Notes: generated by a model not told the origin, from the letters alone. 64,000 nucleotides of DNA from Pseudarthrobacter sp. NS4 (GCF_024758005.1 NZ_CP103288.1:1550001-1614000), one strand, 5' to 3'; counted from the first letter of the stretch, positions 26,550-36,639 are shown. Program-made: numbers and translations.

Positions 26550-27593
26550 TTATCCGGCGCCGGGTGCCTGTCCTGGTTCGCGCAGAGCATGCGCCGGCGG
26601 CAGCCCTTCCAGCGTCCGGCCGGCAAGGGTGCTGGCCACCCAAAGCGAGCGTGCCATGTCGCCCTGGTGGTCCGGCATACCGGCGTACCACAGCGCGTTG
26701 GCTACTTCCCTGGCAATGCCCCATTGCCGGGCCACATCAGTGTCCAGGTCCGCCGCCGCGCTGAAGTCGGCACACCGGCGCAGGAGCGCGTCCCCGGGCT
26801 GGCTGGCGGGCAGATCCCTGATCCGGTTCCACAGGAGCGGGGCCACGGCAAATTCCGGTTCGCCGATCATGGGCTGGGGATCGATGGCGGCGTATCCCGC
26901 CGCCGTCGGCCCTCCATCCATTGCGGGGACGCCGGGCCGGGCCAGGACATTGAGGAAGTGCAGGTCCGTATGCACCAGGGCATCGCGCCCGGAGCGCCGT
27001 CCCACCGCGCCGCGGGTCTGGCATACCTCCAGGGCCGCTTCGAGCAGCCAGCGGGGGAAGGGCCGCCCCAGCTGTTCCCAATCGGCGGGGAGGTCATCGC
27101 TCCACTGTTCAGCACGCGCTGCGATGTGCTGGAACTCGTGCCACTGGGGCCGGTCGTCCGGGCGGAGGCTTAGCTGCCGGACCAGTCCGCCCCAGACATT
27201 CACGGCGTCCTCCAGCGGCACGTTGTTGAGCGAGTGCATTGCCTCCAGCCGCTCCAGGAGCATGGCGCAGGTGCCCGCGTCCGATTCGAGCAAAGTTACC
27301 GCCCCGCGGCCCTGCCACAGAGCCAGGGCATGCCGTTCAACCCTTGCTTCATCATGCGGAAAAGCAACTTTGAGGACCGCAGGGGAGCCGTCCGCCTGAA
27401 GCACCGGGATCACCACTCCGCCATGGCCGTTCCACGGCAGCGTGCCGTCAGGAAGGTCGGGCTCCAGGCGCCAGTGTTCAAGCCGTCCCTGGATCAGGCC
27501 GGGAAGTGAGCCAAGCCATGCCCGTCCTGCACTGCTCCGGCGGTACCGTGCGGTGAGGTCCGGGGGAATGGGTACTGCTGTGTGCTGGCTCAT
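26550..27593 (-). CDS. Aminoglycoside/hydroxyurea phosphotransferase family protein (streptomycin 6-kinase-like)
   Basis: A 347-residue kinase of the APH(6)-like family. The N-lobe lysine is in GSPAVLKVAFPHDEA; the catalytic loop is LVHTDLHFLNVL, with the Brenner-type HxDxxxxN residues; and the metal aspartate lies in AAIDPQPMIGEPEFAVAPLLWN. Such chromosomal kinases can phosphorylate streptomycin but often have unknown natural substrates, so resistance should not be assumed. ATG 27593 has TAGGCT 7 nt upstream, consistent with a leaderless transcript. Confidence 0.82.
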   Translation of the reverse strand: MSQHTAVPIPPDLTARYRRSSAGRAWLGSLPGLIQGRLEHWRLEPDLPDGTLPWNGHGGVVIPVLQADGSPAVLKVAFPHDEARVERHALALWQGRGAVTLLESDAGTCAMLLERLEAMHSLNNVPLEDAVNVWGGLVRQLSLRPDDRPQWHEFQHIAARAEQWSDDLPADWEQLGRPFPRWLLEAALEVCQTRGAVGRRSGRDALVHTDLHFLNVLARPGVPAMDGGPTAAGYAAIDPQPMIGEPEFAVAPLLWNRIRDLPASQPGDALLRRCADFSAAADLDTDVARQWGIAREVANALWYAGMPDHQGDMARSLWVASTLAGRTLEGLPPAHALREPGQAPGAG

Positions 27594-27600
27594 CAGGTCC

Positions 27601-27606
27601 AGCCTA
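27601..27606 (-). promoter_or_regulatory. TAGGCT -10 element, leaderless start for the kinase gene
   Basis: On the minus strand TAGGCT ends 7 nt before the kinase ATG at 27593. Confidence 0.4.
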
Positions 27607-27669
27607 AGCGCAGCAGGGGCGCGAGCGGCTGCGGCCCGTCGGACGGAGCCGAAAGGCGGAGCTGGTGCC

Positions 27670-28734
27670 TTACCCGGGGAGGGGCGGAAGCTGTGCCTCA
27701 TCCAACGCCAGTCCCGGAACCGGACCGGGGTCACCGCCCCAGTGGAGGGCGCGGTCCGCCGCGGACTGCATCGCCGACAGTGCCCATGCGCGGGCAGGAC
27801 CATGCGTGAGTGCCACCACGTCTCCGTAGGCCGGCAGGGTTGCGGCTTCCAGCCGCGCCAGGCCGGCCGCCGGTGCGGCCAGGAAGCCGGCATCCAGAAC
27901 ATAGCCGGGCTGCTGTGGCGGGGGAGTGCCGCAGTAGAGGCGGCTGAGGGCTTCAGCGTCTACCGCGAGGACCTGGTGCCGGTCCAGGAATTCCGACGCC
28001 GGCCCGGCCTCCGCGGGAGGCAGCCGGGTCAGGGCGGCCTGGTAGCCGTAAACCGCCTCTTGTTCGGCGACGGCAGCCGCCGCAAGGGCAGTGCCCGGGC
28101 CCGTCGCGGCAGGCGGAACCGATGGGCAGGGTGTGGGGGGTGTCCCGGGCTCCGGTGCATTTGCCGCCGCCCGGCCGTACCCGGCTACAGCCTCCGGCGC
28201 GCCCGCGGCGGCTGCGAGGTCACGGGCCGCGAGAAGCTGGGCTGTGCCTGCCCCTGCCAGCAGCCGGGCCATTCCGCCGTCGGCAGTTTCCGCATCCTTC
28301 AACCGCTGGGAACCGCTGGCGGCCAATGCGGTGGCAAGCCCGGCCATCGTCATCTCCGGGGCAGCGGAGGCCGGGGGAGCAGTGGACGTGGCGGACGCGG
28401 ATGCCGGGGCTGCGTCCTCCGGCAGCAGCAGCGCACGGGCCTGGATGGTCAGCAAGGTCACAACCCGGTGTGCGGAGGCGGCAGCACCGCCATCGGTGGT
28501 TCCGGCAGCGAGCTGCCGCCCGGCTGTGCGGAGCTTCAGGGCGTCTTCGAAGGCCGCTGTACGCGCCTGCTCGGAGAACGGCGGCGCCTGCGGAGCCGGG
28601 GGTTCGGCGGGGATGAGGGCGAATCCCAGGCTAAGGACGAGGAGGGCTGCGAGCGACAGGACGGCGTACCGGAAATAGCGCATCCGGGGGCGGTTTTCCT
28701 GGTTGTCGTCGTTCACAACAGACCATGGTGTCAC
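27670..28734 (-). CDS. DUF4439 (ferritin-like) domain membrane-anchored protein
   Basis: Up to 354 residues. An N-terminal membrane anchor (RYFRYAVLSLAALLVLSLGFAL) is followed by an Ala-rich extracytoplasmic region and a C-terminal ferritin-like DUF4439 domain from about residue 220 (ALAAAAVAEQEAVYGYQAALTRL...). The function is unknown. The start is uncertain: GTG 28734, GTG 28716 and ATG 28683 (AGGAAA 11 nt upstream) are in frame, and the membrane segment is kept in all. It diverges from the rimP operon. Confidence 0.75.
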   Translation of the reverse strand: MTPWSVVNDDNQENRPRMRYFRYAVLSLAALLVLSLGFALIPAEPPAPQAPPFSEQARTAAFEDALKLRTAGRQLAAGTTDGGAAASAHRVVTLLTIQARALLLPEDAAPASASATSTAPPASAAPEMTMAGLATALAASGSQRLKDAETADGGMARLLAGAGTAQLLAARDLAAAAGAPEAVAGYGRAAANAPEPGTPPTPCPSVPPAATGPGTALAAAAVAEQEAVYGYQAALTRLPPAEAGPASEFLDRHQVLAVDAEALSRLYCGTPPPQQPGYVLDAGFLAAPAAGLARLEAATLPAYGDVVALTHGPARAWALSAMQSAADRALHWGGDPGPVPGLALDEAQLPPLPG

Positions 28735-28768
28735 GCCGGGGAGGGAACTCCGTGCACCACTAAGCCGG

Positions 28769-28774
28769 TAAAAT
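28769..28774 (+). promoter_or_regulatory. TAAAAT -10 element of the rimP-nusA-ylxR-infB operon
   Basis: TAAAAT lies 49 nt before the rimP start, and GGGAGG follows 15 nt before the GTG. No good -35 is visible. Confidence 0.4.
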
Positions 28775-28822
28775 AGCTACGCTAGTACACACAACATCAT
28801 CTATAGGGAGGCGGCCGGCATC

Positions 28823-29440
28823 GTGAGCAATGCAGAAGCCACGGCTTCACCAGACCACACCGGAACGGGTCGGCCTGACTCCGCAGCCGCACACAATCCG
28901 GAAGCTGCCCGGCTCCGGGCGCTCCTTGAACCCCCGGTCCGGGCAAACCGCCTGTACCTTGAGGACGTCGCCATTAGCGTTGCCGGCTCCCACCGGGTGG
29001 TCCACGTTGTGGTGGACCTGCCACAGGAGGAAACCGGCGGGGTCAACCTGGATGTCATTGCCGAGATTTCCAAGGTGCTCTCCGATGTGCTGGATAACGA
29101 CCCCGGTGACGACGGCCGCCCGTACGATCTTGAAGTGTCCTCACCTGGCGTGGGGCGCCCGCTGACGGAACCACGGCATTGGCACCGGGCCAAGGGCCGG
29201 ATGGTCAAGGTCAACGTGGTCCAGGGCGACAACATCACAGGCCGCATCCAGTCCGTGGACGACAGCGGCGTGACGCTCATCCCGGAGATCGCGGTCAAGA
29301 AGGGCATGAAGCCCAAGCAGGGCGACCCGGTAAAACTTCCTTTCGACAGGATCCGCAGCGGAAAAGTCGAGATCGAATTCAGCCACCTCGATGAGGGCGG
29401 TCTGGAACCTGAACACAATGGACCTTCTGAGGAGGCCTGA
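28823..29440 (+). CDS. rimP: Ribosome maturation factor RimP
   Basis: A 205-residue factor for 30S subunit maturation. The N-terminal alpha/beta domain ([23 protein letters not shown]) contains the conserved [11 protein letters not shown] segment near residue 110, followed by the SH3-like C-terminal domain. It is the first gene of the rimP-nusA-ylxR-infB unit, and its stop overlaps the nusA start (TGATG). Confidence 0.94.
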   Translation: MSNAEATASPDHTGTGRPDSAAAHNPEAARLRALLEPPVRANRLYLEDVAISVAGSHRVVHVVVDLPQEETGGVNLDVIAEISKVLSDVLDNDPGDDGRPYDLEVSSPGVGRPLTEPRHWHRAKGRMVKVNVVQGDNITGRIQSVDDSGVTLIPEIAVKKGMKPKQGDPVKLPFDRIRSGKVEIEFSHLDEGGLEPEHNGPSEEA

Positions 29441-30420
29441 TGGATATTGACATGAGCGCACTGAGACTTCTGGAGCGTGAGCGTGAAATCCCGCTGGACC
29501 TCCTGATTCCCACCATCGAGCAGGCGCTCCTGGTGGCGTACCACAAGTCTCCCGGCGCATTTGAAAAGGCCCGGGCCGAGCTCGACCGCAAGAGCGGCCA
29601 CGTGACCATCTGGGCTGTCGAGATTGACGACGACGGCGCCCCCATTGGCGAGTTCGAGCACACGCCGGAAGGATTCGGCCGCATCGCCGCAAGCACCGCG
29701 CGCCAGATCATCCTGCAGCGGCTCCGCGACGTTGAAGACGACAACGTCCTGGGCGAGTTCAAAGGCCGCGAAGGTGAGCTGGTATCCGGCACCATCCAGC
29801 AGGGCAACAACCCGCACATGATCCAGGTCAACCTGGGGTCCGTGGAAGCGCTGCTGCCGCCGCCCGAGCAGGTCCCCGGTGAGAAGTACGTCCACGGCAA
29901 CCGGCTTCGTGCCCTGGTCATCGACGTCCACCGCGGCTCCAAGGGCCCGTCCGTCACGTTGTCCCGGTCCCACCCGGGCCTCGTGCGCAAGCTCTTCGAA
30001 CTCGAAGTGCCGGAGATCGCCGACCGCTCGGTGGAAATCGTTGCCCTCGCGCGTGAAGCAGGACACCGCACCAAGATCGCCGTCAAGGCCAACATTCCGG
30101 GCATCAACGCCAAGGGCGCCTGCATCGGTGAAATGGGTTCGCGGGTCCGTGCCGTCATGACCGAGCTCAACGACGAGAAGATCGACATCGTGGACTTCAG
30201 CGAGAACCCCGCCACGTTTATTGCCAGCGCTCTCTCACCTTCGCGGGTGAATTCGGTCACCATTACCGATGAGGCAACCCGGTCCGCGCGCGTGGTGGTT
30301 CCCGACTACCAGCTGTCCCTGGCCATCGGCAAGGAGGGCCAGAACGCCCGCCTGGCCGCGAAGCTCACCGGCTGGCGGATCGACATCGTTTCCGACGCCG
30401 CTACGGCCAAGGAAAACTGA
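29440..30420 (+). CDS. nusA: Transcription termination/antitermination factor NusA
   Basis: A 326-residue NusA with the short actinobacterial layout: an N-terminal RNA-polymerase-binding domain, S1 (around [18 protein letters not shown]), KH1 ([18 protein letters not shown]) and KH2 ([28 protein letters not shown]). The acidic C-terminal repeats of E. coli NusA are absent, as is normal in this phylum. Confidence 0.95.
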   Translation: MDIDMSALRLLEREREIPLDLLIPTIEQALLVAYHKSPGAFEKARAELDRKSGHVTIWAVEIDDDGAPIGEFEHTPEGFGRIAASTARQIILQRLRDVEDDNVLGEFKGREGELVSGTIQQGNNPHMIQVNLGSVEALLPPPEQVPGEKYVHGNRLRALVIDVHRGSKGPSVTLSRSHPGLVRKLFELEVPEIADRSVEIVALAREAGHRTKIAVKANIPGINAKGACIGEMGSRVRAVMTELNDEKIDIVDFSENPATFIASALSPSRVNSVTITDEATRSARVVVPDYQLSLAIGKEGQNARLAAKLTGWRIDIVSDAATAKEN

Positions 30421-30582
30421 CCACCTTACCGGTGGACCTGCCACGCCGGAACACCAAGTGGTTCGGGCAGAACGGCCCGGAGGGGCTAGAATAGATAGGA
30501 CCGCGCCTAACGGTCGGCAGCCGTGCGCCTTGGGTGTGCCCTTTCCGTGACAGCGGGAGGGCAATACCTGTGGCCAGCAGAG

Positions 30583-30945
30583 ATGAACGTCAGGACGATG
30601 ACCGTGGCAGAAGTACTTACCAGCGGGAGTCAACCGGAACGGACCTGCATCGGATGCCGGAAGAAAGGGCTGCGGTCTGAGTTACTCCGGCTCGTCGCCG
30701 AAGGCAGCGGTTCAAACGCTGTCCTGGTGGATGAACGACGCCGGATGGCTGGCCGGGGTGCATGGCTGCATCCCAGCGAATCGTGCCTGGCTCTGGCGAT
30801 CAAGCGGCGAGCATTCGGGCGTGCCCTTCGGGGCGCAACCGGAACCTCCGCCGTGGAACACCGGATCAAGTCGGGCCCGAACGTCGCAGGCGCCCCGGTG
30901 GCTGCGACACCAACCGTCCAACCTGAAAGCGGGTCAGAAATCTGA
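30583..30945 (+). CDS. YlxR family (DUF448) RNA-binding protein
   Basis: A small protein of about 120 residues with the YlxR signature [21 protein letters not shown] near its start and [26 protein letters not shown] further on. It always sits between nusA and infB and may act in translation or RNase P regulation. ATG 30583 is chosen; ATG 30598 and an earlier GTG (30523) are also in frame. The 40-residue tail is Pro/Ala-rich. Confidence 0.85.
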   Translation: MNVRTMTVAEVLTSGSQPERTCIGCRKKGLRSELLRLVAEGSGSNAVLVDERRRMAGRGAWLHPSESCLALAIKRRAFGRALRGATGTSAVEHRIKSGPNVAGAPVAATPTVQPESGSEI

Positions 30946-31097
30946 TGGAAACCCGATGAGTTCCCAGCGATGAGTGCGTAACGATGACAACTTTGTTGCG
31001 CTCTGCAATGGGCCCTTCTGCAGCATGTGCGGCTGGGGCCCGCAGTAAGAAGTAGACGGTTCGTGCCTGGCTCGGTGCGGACCGAGACAGGAGAAAT

Positions 31098-34019
31098 GTG
31101 GCCAAGGTCCGCGTACACGAGCTCGCGAAAGAGCTCGGTATTACTTCCAAAGATGCAGTGACAAAACTGCAGGAACTGGGCGAATTCGTTCGCTCTGCCT
31201 CTTCCACCATTGAGGCCCCGGTGGTGCGCAAGCTGCGCAACGCCTACCCCGACGCCGCGGCCAAGTCCGCAGCTCCGGCAGCCGCGCCCAAGGCGCCGGC
31301 TCCGGCGGCAGAAGCACGCCCTTCAACCCCCGCTCCCGGCCCGGCTGCGCCCAAGGCTCCGGCCCCCACGGCGCAGGCACCTGCACCCGCTGCTGCTCCG
31401 GCAGCACCGGCACCGGCCGTTGCTCCGGCAGCACCCGCTGCCAGCACGCCTGAAGCACCGGCTGCACCCGCCGCGCCGTCCACAGGCGCCAAGCCTGGTG
31501 CACGCCCGGCTCCCAAGGCTGAAACCCCGGCTGCACCTGCTGCCCGCCAGGGTGGCTCCACTCCCGGTGCATCCGCACCCCGTCCCGGCGGTCCCCGTCC
31601 GGGCAACAACCCCTTCGCCACCTCGCAGGGCATGCCCCGCGGCCGTGGCGGCGACGGTGACCGCGCTCCGCGTCCGGGCAACAACCCGTTCGCTACGTCC
31701 CAGGGCATGCCCCGTGCGGGCGGCGGCCGTACCGACGGCGATCGTCCCGGTGGTCCGCGTCCCGCAGCCGGTGCCGGTGGTCCCCGTCCGGGTGGTCCGC
31801 GTCCCGCAGCCGGTGCCGGCGGCCCCCGTCCCGCAGCAGGCGCAGGTGGACCCCGCCCGGGTGCACCGCGTCCCGGTGGTGCAGGTGGAAACCGTCCTAC
31901 TCCCGGAATGATGCCCAACCGCACTGAGCGTCCCGCACCTGCCGGTGCCGGTGCCGGCCGTCCCGGTGGCGGTGGCCGTGGTCCCGGACGCCCAGGTGGC
32001 GCCCCGGGCACAGGTGCTCCCGGTACCGGCGGCGGTGCTCCCGCCGGCGGTGGATTCGGCAAGGGCGGCCGCGGCCGCGGCGGTACCCAGGGCGCCTTCG
32101 GCAAGGGCGGCGCCGGTCGCGGCAAGCAGCGCAAGTCGAAGCGTGCAAAGCGCCAGGAACTTGAGCAGATGAGTGCCCCGTCGCTGGGTGGCGTGAGCGT
32201 ACCCCGCGGCGACGGCAACACTGTCATCCGCCTGCGCCGCGGCTCGTCCATCACGGACTTCGCTGACAAGATCGAGGCAAACCCCGCAGCACTGGTAACT
32301 GTTCTCTTCCACCTCGGTGAAATGGCTACGGCCACCCAGTCGCTGGATGAAGAAACTTTTGCGCTGCTGGGCGAGGAGCTTGGCTACAAGCTCCAGGTTG
32401 TGTCGCCCGAGGACGAGGAGCGCGAGCTGCTCTCTGGGTTCGACATCGACTTCGACGCCGAGCTGGAAGCCGAAGGCGACGAGGAACTCGAGGCACGTCC
32501 TCCGGTTGTCACCGTCATGGGCCACGTGGACCACGGTAAGACCCGCCTGCTTGACGCCATCCGCAAGTCCGACGTCATGGCCGGCGAGCACGGCGGCATC
32601 ACGCAGCACATCGGTGCCTACCAGGTCACGCACCTCCACGAAGGCGACGATCGCAAGATCACCTTCATCGACACCCCGGGCCACGAGGCGTTCACCGCCA
32701 TGCGTGCCCGTGGTGCGAAGGTCACCGACATCGCCATCCTGGTGGTTGCAGCGGACGACGGCGTCATGCCGCAGACCGTTGAAGCCCTCAACCACGCCCA
32801 GGCAGCCAACGTGCCGATCGTGGTGGCAGTGAACAAGATCGACAAGGAAGGCGCCAACCCGGAAAAGGTCCGCGGCCAGCTGACCGAGTATGGCCTGGTT
32901 CCCGAAGAGTACGGTGGCGACACCATGTTCGTAGAGGTCTCTGCCCGGCAGAACCTCAACATCGACGAGCTGCTTGAGGCTGTCCTGCTGACCGCAGACG
33001 CTGCCCTGGACATGCGCGCCAACCCGAACAAGGACGCCCGCGGCATCGCGATCGAAGCCAACCTGGACAAGGGCCGCGGTGCGGTTGCTACCGTCCTGGT
33101 CCAGTCCGGTACGCTGCGCGTCGGTGACACCATCGTTGCAGGCACGGCCCACGGCCGCGTCCGTGCAATGTTCGACGACGACGGCAGCGCCCTGACCGAG
33201 GCCGGCCCGTCCCGCCCCGTCCAGGTGCTGGGTCTGTCCAACGTGCCGCGCGCCGGTGACACCTTCTTCGTGACCGCTGACGAGCGCACCGCCCGCCAGA
33301 TCGCCGAGAAGCGTGAAGCAGCCGACCGCAACGCCGCCCTGGCCAAGCGCCGCAAGCGCATCAGCCTCGAAGACTTCGACCAGGCAGTGGCCGACGGCAA
33401 GATCGACACCCTCAACCTCATCCTCAAGGGTGACGTGTCCGGTGCCGTGGAAGCCCTCGAAGACGCCCTGCTCAAGATCGACGTCGGAGAAGGCGTGCAG
33501 CTGCGCGTCATCCACCGCGGTGTTGGTGCCATCACGCAGAACGACGTCAACCTGGCAACGGTCGACAGCGCCGTCATCATCGGCTTCAACGTCAAGCCCG
33601 CCGAGCGGGTTGCCGAACTGGCAGACCGCGAAGGCGTGGACATGCGCTTCTACTCCGTCATCTACTCCGCAATCGATGACATCGAGATGGCGCTCAAGGG
33701 CATGCTCAAGCCGGAATACGAAGAATTCCAGCTCGGCACTGCCGAGGTCCGCGAAGTCTTCCGCTCCTCCAAGTTCGGAAACATCGCCGGCTCGATCGTC
33801 CGTTCCGGCATCATCCGCCGTAACACCAAGGCCCGCATCAGCCGCGACGGCAAGATCATCGGTGACAACCTCACCGTTGAGACGCTCAAGCGCTTCAAGG
33901 ATGACGCCACTGAAGTCCGCACGGACTTCGAGTGTGGTATCGGTCTTGGCTCGTACAACGACATCAACGAAGGCGACATCATCGAGACCTTCGAGATGCG
34001 TGAGAAGCCGCGCGTCTAA
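31098..34019 (+). CDS. infB: Translation initiation factor IF-2
   Basis: A 973-residue GTPase that delivers fMet-tRNA to the 30S subunit. The N-terminal IF2N domain (residues 1-55) is followed by about 300 residues of Ala/Pro- and then Gly/Pro/Arg-rich linker with internal repeats, a second IF2N-like segment near 365, the G domain (P-loop GHVDHGKT near residue 475, DTPGHE, NKID) and domains II-IV. GTG 31098 follows a good AGGAGA site. The long low-complexity linker is typical of actinomycetes but varies between strains. Confidence 0.96.
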   Translation: MAKVRVHELAKELGITSKDAVTKLQELGEFVRSASSTIEAPVVRKLRNAYPDAAAKSAAPAAAPKAPAPAAEARPSTPAPGPAAPKAPAPTAQAPAPAAAPAAPAPAVAPAAPAASTPEAPAAPAAPSTGAKPGARPAPKAETPAAPAARQGGSTPGASAPRPGGPRPGNNPFATSQGMPRGRGGDGDRAPRPGNNPFATSQGMPRAGGGRTDGDRPGGPRPAAGAGGPRPGGPRPAAGAGGPRPAAGAGGPRPGAPRPGGAGGNRPTPGMMPNRTERPAPAGAGAGRPGGGGRGPGRPGGAPGTGAPGTGGGAPAGGGFGKGGRGRGGTQGAFGKGGAGRGKQRKSKRAKRQELEQMSAPSLGGVSVPRGDGNTVIRLRRGSSITDFADKIEANPAALVTVLFHLGEMATATQSLDEETFALLGEELGYKLQVVSPEDEERELLSGFDIDFDAELEAEGDEELEARPPVVTVMGHVDHGKTRLLDAIRKSDVMAGEHGGITQHIGAYQVTHLHEGDDRKITFIDTPGHEAFTAMRARGAKVTDIAILVVAADDGVMPQTVEALNHAQAANVPIVVAVNKIDKEGANPEKVRGQLTEYGLVPEEYGGDTMFVEVSARQNLNIDELLEAVLLTADAALDMRANPNKDARGIAIEANLDKGRGAVATVLVQSGTLRVGDTIVAGTAHGRVRAMFDDDGSALTEAGPSRPVQVLGLSNVPRAGDTFFVTADERTARQIAEKREAADRNAALAKRRKRISLEDFDQAVADGKIDTLNLILKGDVSGAVEALEDALLKIDVGEGVQLRVIHRGVGAITQNDVNLATVDSAVIIGFNVKPAERVAELADREGVDMRFYSVIYSAIDDIEMALKGMLKPEYEEFQLGTAEVREVFRSSKFGNIAGSIVRSGIIRRNTKARISRDGKIIGDNLTVETLKRFKDDATEVRTDFECGIGLGSYNDINEGDIIETFEMREKPRV
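31588..31990 (+). repeat. Repeats in the IF-2 linker
   Basis: The peptide [16 protein letters not shown] occurs twice (starts near 31595 and 31669), followed by four or more copies of a GGPRP(AAGA/G) unit up to about 31900. They are in frame and G/C-rich. Confidence 0.8.
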
Positions 34020-34032
34020 GCGTTCTCACGGT

Positions 34033-34061
34033 GGGGCGCCTCCGAGTTTTGGGGGCGCCCC
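34033..34061 (+). terminator. Hairpin after infB
   Basis: GGGGCGCC (34033-34040) pairs perfectly with GGCGCCCC (34054-34061) 13 nt later, starting 14 nt after the infB stop. There is no T-tract. It could attenuate transcription between infB and rbfA. Confidence 0.4.
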
Positions 34062-34153
34062 GCCCCTACGCTGGGCGGCAAAGGATCTTGCGATCCTTTG
34101 CCGCCCAGCTCCGGTAGGCCCGATGCCACTCCCGGGCGCCCCCAAAAATTCTC
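34042..34153. repeat. Nested palindromic element between infB and rbfA
   Basis: The inner part is a perfect 18-bp inverted repeat (34070-34087 and 34092-34109, loop TTGC) built on GGCGGCAAAGGATC. Outer arms flank it: one reading CGAGTTTTGGGGGCGCCC (from 34043) and its near-complement GGGCGCCCCCAAAAATTCTC (34133-34152). It codes for nothing plausible. Its symmetry suggests a dispersed palindromic (REP- or MITE-like) element or a strong RNA structure. Confidence 0.6.
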
Positions 34154-34257
34154 CGGCATCGTCCCTGACTCACCAAGGCCGCGTGGCAGCGACGGCAACT
34201 CTTGAAGCCGAACCGCCTCCGCGCCGTCGTACGTCCCAATTTTTTTAGGAGTTGTTC

Positions 34258-34767
34258 ATGGCTGATCCGGCACGTGCTGCCAAGTTGGCGCAGCGGATTA
34301 AGGTTGTTGTTGCTGAGGCCCTGAGCCGGAAGGTTAAGGATCCCCGGCTGGAGGGGATTACTGTTACCGATGCACGGGTGACCAATGACCTTCAGCATGC
34401 CACCGTCTACTACACCGTCTTCGGTGACCAGGCTGTGCAGGCTGATGCTGCCAAGGGGCTTGAGAAGGCCAAGGGTGTGCTTCGGCAGGAAGTGGGCCGG
34501 AACGTCACTGTCCGGCTGACGCCCAGCCTCGAATTCGTGGCCGACCAGATTCCCGTAGTTGCCTCCAACCTTGAGGAATTGCTTCGGGAGGCCAAGAAGC
34601 GTGACGCTGAGGTGGCCGCCCTGGCTGCCAAAGCCAAGCACGCAGGTGACGCCGATCCCTACAAGAGTGACGCGTCCGCCGATGTGGACCTCGACGAAGA
34701 CGACTTCGACGAAGAGGACCTTGAACCCAGCGACGACGGGGATCTCGACGAAGACGGCAACAAGTAG
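34258..34767 (+). CDS. rbfA: Ribosome-binding factor A
   Basis: A 169-residue 30S maturation and cold-adaptation factor. The KH-like domain occupies residues 1-115 (RIKVVVAEALSRKVKDPRLEGITVTDARVTNDLQHATVYYTVF). The acidic tail rich in Asp and Glu (residues 130-169) is the usual actinobacterial extension. ATG 34258 has TAGGAG 6 nt upstream. A 238-bp gap with palindromes separates it from infB. Confidence 0.95.
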   Translation: MADPARAAKLAQRIKVVVAEALSRKVKDPRLEGITVTDARVTNDLQHATVYYTVFGDQAVQADAAKGLEKAKGVLRQEVGRNVTVRLTPSLEFVADQIPVVASNLEELLREAKKRDAEVAALAAKAKHAGDADPYKSDASADVDLDEDDFDEEDLEPSDDGDLDEDGNK

Positions 34768-34780
34768 CCCAGAACGCCAG

Positions 34781-34824
34781 CAGCAGAAGGCCCGGACCGC
34801 AGATGTGGCCCGGGCCTTCTGCTG
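34781..34824. terminator. Bidirectional terminator hairpin between rbfA and a convergent gene
   Basis: A perfect 15-bp stem pairs 34781-34795 (CAGCAGAAGGCCCGG) with 34810-34824, loop 14 nt. It lies between convergent stops, so it can serve both genes. Confidence 0.75.
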
Positions 34825-34845
34825 TGCTGGAAACTGTTTCCTTTG

Positions 34846-35970
34846 CTACTTCAGGCGGGCTTTGATCACCCTGCCTTGAGTGGGATCAGCGAAGCTGAAG
34901 CCAGCCGTGGCATAGAGGCCCGTTCCACGGATTTCCACTGCCGCTGGACCGTCGATCGCGAGGAACTGTGACCTGTGGCACGTGGAGGCGTCGAACTCAA
35001 TGATCTCGTTGCCGAACAGGGATGCCACGTAGACGTCGCCGTCATCAGCGATGGCCAGGCCGGTCGGGCTCAGGATGTCTTCCACCCATACGTGCGTGCT
35101 GCCGGTCGAAGGGTTCACACGGAAGATGGCACCCCGCGTTCCCAGGGAAGGATCCTCGGGCCCGCCGGGAAGGGACGTGACGTACAGCCGGCCGTCCGGA
35201 CCGAACTCCAGGTCCGTGGGCACGGGTTCAAAGGCGTATTCGTGTCCCACCACGCATGCAGGAACATCCACAGTGGTCCCATCCATATCCACGGGGATCT
35301 TGGTCCCGGCGGGGATCACCGCCGGGCGGGGCGGCAGGACTGCCAGCGTGGAAACATCCCCTGTTTCGATGTCCACTTCCAGGATTGCGTTTGCTCCGGC
35401 ATCCGCGATGTACGCCGTATCACCTCGTATTGCTACGGCGTAGGGATTCGAGTCCAGGCCGCCCTGGTAGCGGGCCGGCGGGAAGGCGGGCCACTCAGCC
35501 AGGCATGCATCCGGAACCTCGGGTCCAAAACCGTAGTGCTGGCCGCCGTCAGGGTTCTTTTCCCGTTCATGGCCGGCGAGGTCGGCCAGTGTATCCACGT
35601 CTCCCTGTGGGTCGATGGACTTCAAATACCCTTTGAGAGCGGCCGGGTCACCTTCCCCGGCGCCTGTATTCTCCACGAAGTACCTCGTGCCGTGCCGGGT
35701 TTCAACGCCTCCAACGCTCCAGCCCTCTGCGCCTTGATAGAGGGTAGTAGTCGAACCGTCGCCGTTGACACGGCTGAGGAGACCGGCGAAATTCTGGGTC
35801 ACCAGGACGGATTCATCGTAGGTTACGGTAAGGCTCAACGGCGCGGTCAAGCCCTCAGCCAACGTGCGCGGCTCCGAATGTTCAGCGGTGGACACTGCCA
35901 CGGCGGGCCCGGCAGGAATAACTATCGCCGCAGCAGCGAGACAAGCGACGATCTGAAACTTTGTTTTCAT
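34846..35970 (-). CDS. Secreted ScyD/ScyE-like beta-propeller protein
   Basis: 374 residues with a clear signal peptide (MKTKFQIVACLAAAAIVIPAGPAVA) and NHL/SMP-30-like propeller repeats (PYAVAIRGDTAYIADAGANAILEVDIETG; PTGLAIADDGDVYVASLFGNEIIEFD). Relatives are annotated ScyD/ScyE from cyanobacterial scytonemin clusters, but outside those the function is unknown. ATG 35970 is preceded by CGGAG; the frame extends further upstream but without a signal peptide start. A perfect 7-bp hairpin (36012-36028) lies in the presumed leader. Confidence 0.78.
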   Translation of the reverse strand: MKTKFQIVACLAAAAIVIPAGPAVAVSTAEHSEPRTLAEGLTAPLSLTVTYDESVLVTQNFAGLLSRVNGDGSTTTLYQGAEGWSVGGVETRHGTRYFVENTGAGEGDPAALKGYLKSIDPQGDVDTLADLAGHEREKNPDGGQHYGFGPEVPDACLAEWPAFPPARYQGGLDSNPYAVAIRGDTAYIADAGANAILEVDIETGDVSTLAVLPPRPAVIPAGTKIPVDMDGTTVDVPACVVGHEYAFEPVPTDLEFGPDGRLYVTSLPGGPEDPSLGTRGAIFRVNPSTGSTHVWVEDILSPTGLAIADDGDVYVASLFGNEIIEFDASTCHRSQFLAIDGPAAVEIRGTGLYATAGFSFADPTQGRVIKARLK

Positions 35971-36139
35971 TGGGTACTCCGGTTTGGCGCCCTTGACGGG
36001 CCGGATAAGGAGCCTCCCGGTGGGAGGCAAAAAATTCGGAAACCCCCGGCGCCAGATTATTCCTGCCGGGCAGGAAATGTCGCCGGGATTTCCCCCTATT
36101 CCACCCCCTAATCTCATCACCCAATGCCAGCGCCTTGGC

Positions 36140-36145
36140 TAGGAT
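36140..36145 (+). promoter_or_regulatory. TAGGAT -10 element, leaderless start for the deaminase gene
   Basis: TAGGAT ends 6 nt before the ATG at 36152. Confidence 0.5.
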
Positions 36146-36151
36146 CTAGCT

Positions 36152-36637
36152 ATGACCATGGGAAAAGACTCCGACGCCGCCGCCCATTACCTGAAGCAGG
36201 CCGTGGAGTTGGCCACCGGAAACGTTGGGAAAGGCGGCGGACCCTTCGGCGCCGTGGTGGTCACCCCGGACGGCCGCGTGTACGAAGGCGTCAACAGGGT
36301 CACACTCGACAATGACCCCACGGCCCACGCCGAGGTGGTGGCCATCCGCACCGCGGCCGCGGCACGGGCCACCTTTGATCTCCACGGCGCCGTCCTCTAC
36401 GCGAGCTGTGAACCCTGCCCGCTCTGCCTCGCCTCCGCCCTCTGGGCGCGCATCGACCGGGTTTACTTCGCCGCTGACCGGCACGGTGCCGCCGCCGCCG
36501 GCTTCGACGACGCCCTCTTCTACGAGTACTTCAGCGGGGCACGTCCGGAACTGATGCCGGTCACGCGCAGTGACATCCCGGCGTCGGACGCCCCGTTCCA
36601 GGCCTGGGGAGCCCATGAACGCCGGAAGGAGTACTAG
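36152..36637 (+). CDS. Nucleoside/guanine deaminase (CDA fold)
   Basis: A 161-residue zinc deaminase with HAE (zinc His and catalytic Glu, near residue 54) and CEPCPLCLA (two zinc Cys, near 89). Length and the C-terminal FYEYFSG...QAWGAHERRKEY resemble guanine deaminase (GuaD) of Bacillus type, better than the tRNA-adenosine deaminase TadA. Guanine as substrate is inferred. The thioredoxin gene follows after two bases. Confidence 0.82.
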   Translation: MTMGKDSDAAAHYLKQAVELATGNVGKGGGPFGAVVVTPDGRVYEGVNRVTLDNDPTAHAEVVAIRTAAAARATFDLHGAVLYASCEPCPLCLASALWARIDRVYFAADRHGAAAAGFDDALFYEYFSGARPELMPVTRSDIPASDAPFQAWGAHERRKEY

Positions 36638-36639
36638 GA

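Noticed and set aside
26550..27593. Acquired streptomycin-resistance gene
   Set aside because: The kinase is family-consistent but has host-like base composition and no mobile DNA beside it; a native chromosomal gene of unknown substrate is more likely.
31323..33515. 730-codon minus-strand frame over infB
   Set aside because: Low-complexity Gly/Thr-rich antisense product of the repetitive infB linker and G domain.
36012..36028. Hairpin GCCTCCC/GGGAGGC followed by A-tract as a terminator
   Set aside because: The A-run follows on the plus strand, so the T-run would precede the hairpin on the minus strand; neither orientation gives a terminator.
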